From positions 479,369-543,368 of the forward strand of contig QKWP01000076.1 in the NCBI GenBank assembly GCA_003550325.1: 64,000 nucleotides of DNA. The letters run 5' to 3'. This document shows positions 57,940 to 64,000 of this stretch, piece by piece; the stretch's first letter is position 1; each line of letters starts with the position of its first letter. This DNA is from Gigaspora rosea (taxonomy: Eukaryota > Glomeromycota > Glomeromycetes > Diversisporales > Gigasporaceae). The position numbers and the translations under genes are program-made. The notes under the pieces are model-generated. The model had not been told where the DNA came from, searched no databases, and saw only the letters and a program-made list of their open reading frames with translations.

Positions 57940-60900
57940 TTTGATTTATAATAGGAGTTTTCTAATTCAATATATAGATGCCTGATGCAACTATTTTGCC
58001 ATTGATAAAGGCTATAGTATTGCAAATTGTGGTCAGATTTGTGTTGCCGGTTATTTCTAAATTAGAGGTAATTTCGAATAATTCTTCTGAAAGAATTTCC
58101 AAGTTTGTGTTCTGGTAATTTGTGTTTGATCTTTAGATAAGCGGAGCTTGAGATTGTTAGTTTATTTGTGGAACTTTTATAAATTTCAAATTTAAATTTT
58201 GTGTTCCGAAATTTATATAATATTGTATTTTCTTTAGATAAATCTTCTATTGTTGGATTTTCTCCGAATTTTTGGCTATTGTTTTTCTTTCTGATTTTTC
58301 AAATATAGATAAGTATTTGAATCCTTTGTATAATTTCTCTATTGTTTGAATTCTATGTTCGATTCTTTGAAGTGGTCTAATTATTTCTTGAATTTTCTCT
58401 TTGTTTTAATTAAAGTTTGTACTTTGAATGATGAAAGACTTCCAAAATTTCATTCTAATACAGAAAATTGTTCATCTAATATTTCAGGTAATTCTTCTTC
58501 TGGTATTTCTATTTCTATATCACTTAAGAAGTTCAAGGTTTCTTGATTTTGTTGTGGTTGTTTTTCTGACTTTATTTTCAGTTATTCTGATTTTTTGTAC
58601 GTAACTCTAGAATTTCTTGTTCGTAAGCTTTTATTTTATCATCTATTAATTCTATGTTTTCTTCGAGTATCTGTACTAGTTTATTTTAGTGTTTTAATAG
58701 GTCTTTTATTTTGTAGAAGTGTCATGGTCCTAATGTATATAGTTTTGTATATTTTTGTAGTTCTTTTAGTGCATGTATATAGATTGCTAAGGTTGCTATA
58801 TAGCTTGCTTCTTTTTGTAAACAATTTTTTGCTATCCATTTCTTGGTTGAATAACATGTTTCTTCAAATATTTTTAGTAGTTTTTCATTTCTTAATACTA
58901 TTTCGGCTTCTTCAAAGCATTCTCTAATTACACATGCGTCCATATTTTCATTCTTCTCATGTATTGCTTTTCCTCCAGGTCCATTTAATTTTAAATAAAT
59001 GTCGGTTCGGATTTATCCTTTGAGCTAGTAATATATATGTTTTATTTTCTATTTCTGTGAATAATATTAGTTGGATCATTTTTCATTCTGGTAGATATGA
59101 TATTATTTCATTTTTATTGTAAGGGTTGTTTCAGTACTGAAATAGAATCTCGTTCCCAATATTGTTCATGGTGTTTTTCAAGTTCTTTATAAGTTTCTAC
59201 TGTTACATATTGGTTTGCTATCCAAATTCTTACTTGTTTTGATATAATTCTTTAAAGAATTTTAGATAAGAGCTTTGTAATCATTCTTGTTTGTCTTTTT
59301 CTCTTTGTCCTATGTGATATAGGTAAGATCTGTCTTGGTATTCTATTGTTAGAGTAATTCTTCTAATTGTGTCTACTATTTCCCAATATTCTTTGTTTTT
59401 GTAGCAGTTGTGTATACTAAGTGTTTCTTTATTCTTGGATTTGTTTATATCTCAGTGCTAATACAAATAATTTTGATTTTAGATCTGATTTAAGTTTTCT
59501 AATTTCTTGTATAAAGTTTCTGCAGTTCTCTTTTTTATTCTTTTTAATATATTTTGTCTCTTCTAAATCTTCTAATTTTACTAAGAATAAATAATACTGT
59601 TCAAATAAATATTCTAGTCTGATATACTTCAGTTTTAATTTTATTCTTCTTGTTACTGCTAAGTGATTAAAATATTCCGGTCTATAGTTATTAGCTAGTT
59701 GGATGTTGTAGCTCATCTGATTCTTTGTAGAGGTTTGTTTTTATCCAATAAACTAATAGTAAAGGTATTAATATTATGATTATAACTAATAGTATGAATC
59801 CTATTAATGTTATAGTATCATTATATAAGATATCTAGATCTAGTAGTTGTATTAAAATTTATCAGCAGTATTTTCTGTTTTCTAATAGAATCGGTCTCTC
59901 TTAATATTGAGGATAATGCTTTCTATTATATCTGCATATTGTCTATTTGCAGGTACTATTCCTATTTCGTGTTCTAAGTAGAGTTAGTAAACTTGTTCTT
60001 GTAATTTAAGATGTTTTTTGCTATGTTTAATTTATACCAGGTATGGTTATCTGAATAACAGTTATAGATATTTAGTTCACCTGGATATCCTTTTCCATTA
60101 TTGTAAGGTTTTTCTTTTCTTTTAATAAGATACTGTTCTAAATTGTTGATTACAAAAGAATGTAGGTAATCAAGCTTCTTATATAACTGGTCGTGTTTTA
60201 AATATTCTGGTTCTTTTTTCTTTTTTGTCAGATGCAATTGAACAATATCCATATTCTTCTATTTTTCTTCCTGTTCTTCTTTTTTTAAGGCTATACAAAA
60301 TTATATACTTGGTTTTCATATCATGGGACAGTGGTCAGTGATGCAGGCACGTGGCTTTTTTTTTTTATAATAAAATTTTTTTTATTAAAGCTTATTATCT
60401 CACAATTCAAATACCAAATATGGGCAATTTACGTTATTTATTAACGTTAATATAACAAAAAAATAAATAAATAAATAAATAATATAAAACACGTTTTTTT
60501 ATTTTTTTTATTTTTTTTTATTTTTTTCAATTAATTTTAATTAATTTTTTTTAATGTTTTTTTTGTTTTTTTTTATTTATTATGTATTTTATTTTAAATA
60601 TGTAAGATGTTACGTTTATTCTTCTTTTTATTTTTTTTTATTTTAATTAATTTTAACATTTTATTTGTATTTTATTCTTTGTTCTTTTTAATTTATTTTT
60701 TTATTTATTATTATATTTTTTTTTTAAATCAGTTTTTTTATTCTTTTTTTTTTAATTTTTTTTTTTTTATTTATTTTAAATAATGTATTTTCATTTATTT
60801 TTTCGATTTTTTTATTTATTTTTCAANAATTTTTTTTAAACAGTTTTTTTTTAATTTTTTTTATTGTTTAACATATTTTTATTCTTTGTACTTTTAATTT

Positions 60901-62745
60901 TTTTTAAACAGTTTTTTAATTTATTTCTTTTTTTTATTTATTTATTATTTTATTTTTAAATTATTTTTTTAAATTATTTTTATTATATTTAAGAGATTAT
61001 ATATATGTACTCAAAGGTACATATACTCGCATCATGTGACCTATAGATCACCACCAAAATTCAGGATCAGGTGTAATAATACATGATCAGAAAAATTCAA
61101 AACAAACGTTCATTTTGACAAAAATCGCTCATTTCGCAAGAAACTGTATACTAAACCACCTTCTGTACATTAATTAAAAGTTTTCCTTGAGCAATTTTAC
61201 TATAATAGCCTAAACCCTAACCCTAACCTAATATAAACAATGTTGATTTTGTATGTAATATCTTATGATCAAAATAATGGGTACAAAAAAATTTAATGTA
61301 CCCTACGTGATATAATTAAATTAATTCTATATTTAAATATGTACAGAATGTTTTATTTAAATAAGCAGCGATAATCAGGCTATACAGAGTGGATATAAAG
61401 ATAAGTAATTCAATTTTTTTTTTGTTTCTTACTTTTTTTTTTTATTATTTTAGTTTAGTACTAATATCTATTCTTGTTCTTTTTTTTAGTTTAGATTATC
61501 GTTCATATATTGGTGTGCTTCTCTCATCGTTGGTGTCGACCCAGTTCTTTCATTTCTCATAACGTCATTGGCGTCGTAATTTTCTCCTGTTGTTGGTGCC
61601 ATCCAATTGGTGTTTCTTGTAAGTTGGGCCTAATTATTGTTTAAATTCATGGTAGTAGAACATATTAGTAAAATTAATTATTATGGTTAAAAAAGAACAA
61701 ACACTAACTTATACTCGTTTCTTTTTCTTTTAGTCTTTGCTGAAATTGGAACAAGTACTGGGCGAAGCGAACTTGCAGGTAGAATAAGCACCAGACGAAC
61801 TTGTAGATGGGCGAGCATGTATGAAAGCACCGGACAGACAAATGTTATGAAAGCACTAGGCAAACATGTATAAAAGCACTAGGCGGACGTGTATTAAAGT
61901 AACAGGCAACTTTTTTTGAGTCTTTAGATATTGTCGATTTTTTTTTGTTAATAGAATTCGTTAGGTTTGTGATATTATAATGCAGTAGAGAAAATAAATT
62001 AAAAATTTATGTAATGATGCAGTTTTTTAAAAAAAAATAAAAAATTTCGGGTTGCCCATGGTGGTGATAGAGATTTGCTTTATATAATTGTAATCATGTA
62101 ATAAAAAGAAATTGGGTAATTATTATATTATCTTGTTGATTCCGCATATGATCGGGAACCTACACTTTGCGCAGATTTAATATAACCCAGGACTCCTATT
62201 TTTGTTCTATTTAGTATTGGATTGATTTTCTCTCTCACAATGTATGTTCAATCTTTATAAATTAGCCAATCATATGAATGAAATCCTATGCGGCATTTCT
62301 GCTTATCACAAATGGAGAATTTTTATTGGCTAACTATATTAAAAAAAATTTCCATTTCACACTTTGCCGCGCGGGCAGGATATGAAAACCAATTATATAA
62401 ATTTATATGCCCTAATTCTTCTATTATTGTTTCTTCTTTAATATTCATTAGAGTAAGTAAAATCTTGTTCTTTTGGGTTTTTTAATAGGTTTTTTTGATA
62501 ATATTCTAATGATTATTTTGTCTGTGGCTTTTTCAAGTCTTTCTTTTTTTTTTTTAATTTTTTAACTTTCTTTGTCTCGTCTATAAATTCTTGACTGAGT
62601 TTATTTATTTCTGAATATGCTGATCCATATTTTTTTTTTCTTCAAAAATATATTTATGTTTTGCTCCTTCAGCAAATAATATGTTGTTATCGATAGCGTC
62701 TAAGTAATATAATATTAAATAGTAAAAATTGAATGGTAATATTTT
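57940..62745 (-). mobile_element. Second, truncated copy of the large LTR element's 3' part
   Basis: The reverse complement matches 13,475-16,115 of the first copy through the coiled-coil ORF, member 3 (60,252-59,974), membrane protein B (about 59,840-59,700), member 4 (59,716-59,429), the Nudix-like gene (58,943-58,722) and the last ORF (58,475-58,060). Similarity ends near 57,985 just inside the LTR and near 62,745. It is interrupted by a 2.1-kb insertion (60,289-62,412). Many stops. It helps to show which ORFs of the cassette are conserved. Confidence 0.8.
60289..62412. mobile_element. Harbinger-like non-autonomous element, TSD TAA
   Basis: Left end ggctatacaaaattatata and right end (inverted) gggcatataaatttatata match over about 40 bp including ttggttttcatatc. 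TAA flanks both sides (60,286-60,288; 62,413-62,415). It interrupts member 3 of the truncated copy, and removing it rejoins that gene. The interior has a 640-bp T/A low-complexity block with an N at 60,827, a ccctaaccctaacc telomere-like motif near 61,210, and tandem gaaagcaccggacagacaaa-like repeats at 61,800-61,910. No transposase seen. Confidence 0.75.
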
Positions 62746-63235
62746 TTTTTTTTAGTGTCAAAGTGCCCACTTTGGGGATTGGCTTTTATTCAAGATATAT
62801 TTAACCTCGGCACCCTATATAGAGAGAAAGCCAACTTTCGTACATTATCGAAGTACAACTAGCCTCACCTGCAACTTTTGGTTGCCTTTTTAAGTAGAAA
62901 CCCAAAGGTTCTACACTAGCTGCCATACCTGCAACCCACATACTGGCATTGCCTATTTAAACCCTCTGATCTTCTGCCTTTTGCCAGTTCATCTTGTATT
63001 ACCGGTGTTAGATCTGTAAAAACGTATGAAACGTATAATGATGATAACTCTTGACCCTGCGATCCAATTTTAATGAAATTACCACCATCGTGACCGTCTC
63101 GATGAGAGCTTTCGAATGGTATGAAAATTATCTCTATTTGACCGTTTAGCTCAACCTAGTCAAAACTGAATAATTGGTCTTTACAAAACGTCCTACTGCG
63201 CCCAAATCTTATTGGTCGATCAATACTGCGCCACC
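62746..63235. other. Unassigned stretch before the second LTR
   Basis: GC content is higher than its neighbours. On the minus strand 75 codons are open at about 63,165-62,940 (E-S-S-H-R-D-G-H-D-G-G near the start) but without ATG or known domain. There is no clear repeat. It could be the 3' part of an unseen element or promoter DNA. Confidence 0.3.
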
Positions 63236-63926
63236 TGTAACACTGAAATATCGGATATTTCGAGTAATCCTAGACATTTCAGTTAATCACAGATATGTCT
63301 GACATTTTAGACATATTAGACATTTTGGATCTAATATAGCTGATATTTAGGATATGTGTTATATTTATTATCTTTATTATATTCATTATAACCATTATAT
63401 TTAGCATTAGCATATATCAAATCTATCGATTATATAGATTTCTTTATTTCTTATTGTATTTATTTATATTGGACAAACATGTATAAATACTCAAAGTTTT
63501 TCCTTTGCTAAAAAGCAGAGTGAAGAATCTCTAGTTTATTGAATAAAGAATAAGTGAAGTAGTGTGTCTTCACTGAAATACAATTGATACAATTCTTAGT
63601 ATCCTCATATACTATTAATTGTGGCCTCTTTCGTAATTGCAAATTCCCAAGCCTCTTTACAAAATACTGCCCAAATAACAGTATCCCTTCCGACTCAAGC
63701 ATATCACAGTAATTAGTGTAAATTGCATAAAGTGCCTCCCTGCATTAGTCACTCTGTCTCTAGCATTTCTCTAAAGAGGTAAAAATCTAGGTTGATACCG
63801 GCACTGCCACCAGCTACTAAACCAGGAGTTCGTACCAGATACTAACCACACCCTTAGGACTAATTTATCCTCAGTGGGAAACTTGGTAGAGTGTTTTCTC
63901 ATCCCACTCAGGTATCACCTACTTTT
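63236..63926 (+). repeat. 5' LTR of a second, related LTR element
   Basis: Begins tgtaacactgaaatatcgg, with repeated gacatttta/gatattt motifs in U3. It has a TATA box (gtataaatac, 63,481), aataaag (63,543) and U5 with ctcatatac and ttcgtaattgcaaatt shared with the LTR at 16,095-16,545. It ends near ggtatcacctac, just before the putative primer-binding site. The element continues beyond the window. Confidence 0.6.
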
Positions 63927-63944
63927 TGGTAGCAACAGGGGTTA
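63927..63944 (+). promoter_or_regulatory. Putative tRNA primer-binding site
   Basis: tggtagcaacaggggtta directly follows the LTR. TGGTAGC at this place is the complement of a tRNA 3' end (...GCUACCA), as expected for minus-strand priming of an LTR retrotransposon. The tRNA cannot be named with certainty. Confidence 0.5.
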
Positions 63945-64000
63945 CCCTCTATTATTGCCTACTTCTGCCCTTGTAAAGTTCATATGACCCCAGTACCACC

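Noticed and set aside
60350..60990. Centromere or origin suggested by the extreme A/T block
   Set aside because: It is simple T/A low-complexity sequence inside a Harbinger-like insertion, with no further evidence.

Overview
The window is very AT-rich eukaryotic nuclear DNA. It has short introns of 60-100 nt, a SPRY/TPR gene, a tyrosine-kinase-like kinase, a cytochrome P450, and dense layers of LTR elements, a LINE, a SINE and many small inverted-repeat transposons. This mix fits an arbuscular mycorrhizal fungus (Glomeromycotina, Rhizophagus-like). That placement is inferred from family content and style, not from a database search.

Layout. (1) 1-16,545, plus strand: the 3' 16.5 kb of a very large, decayed LTR-type element. 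It carries Gag-like, retropepsin, endonuclease IV (Nfo)-like, coiled-coil and reverse transcriptase-RNase H regions. An ISXO2/IS1595-type DDE transposase sits where a retroviral integrase would be expected. A tightly packed cassette of about 14 small ORFs follows (zinc fingers, coiled coils, one-pass membrane proteins, a Nudix-like protein), with abutting or overlapping stop/start codons, and then a 3' LTR. (2) 16,546-22,400: no genes seen except a decayed minus-strand Gag-protease fragment, plus fold-back elements and MITEs. (3) 22,609-43,569, plus strand: one inferred gene of about 21 kb, SPRY-TPR at the 5' end and protein kinase at the 3' end. (4) 43,570-50,400: a minus-strand P450 (47,132-45,387), a SINE with a 14-bp target duplication, and MITEs. 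(5) 50,706-57,935: a decayed LINE with RRM-like ORF1, APE endonuclease, RT, RNase H and a zinc-knuckle tail. (6) 57,940-62,745: a second, 5'-truncated minus-strand copy of the large element's 3' end, split by a 2.1-kb Harbinger-like insertion. (7) 63,236-64,000: the 5' LTR and primer-binding site of another LTR element, with an LTR related to the one at 16.1-16.5 kb.

Main discovery candidate: between the TPR exon (ends 24,000) and the kinase exon (starts 42,259) lies an 18-kb array of about 173 units of the form AG-NNN-GTRAGTATTT, roughly every 85 bp. Each unit looks like a 3-nt exon between a 3' and a 5' splice site. I count 163 exons of 3 nt; nine others are 6, 9, 12 or 18 nt and one is empty, so all are multiples of three. 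The TPR exon ends in phase 2 and the kinase exon begins in the matching phase. Read in that phase, all 192 added codons are free of stops, whereas phase 0 has nine stops and phase 1 has several. The inferred protein is about 901 residues: SPRY, TPR, a stretch of 192 residues assembled almost one codon per exon, then the kinase. The introns resemble one another, so the array probably grew by multiplication of one intron family. cDNA evidence would be decisive.
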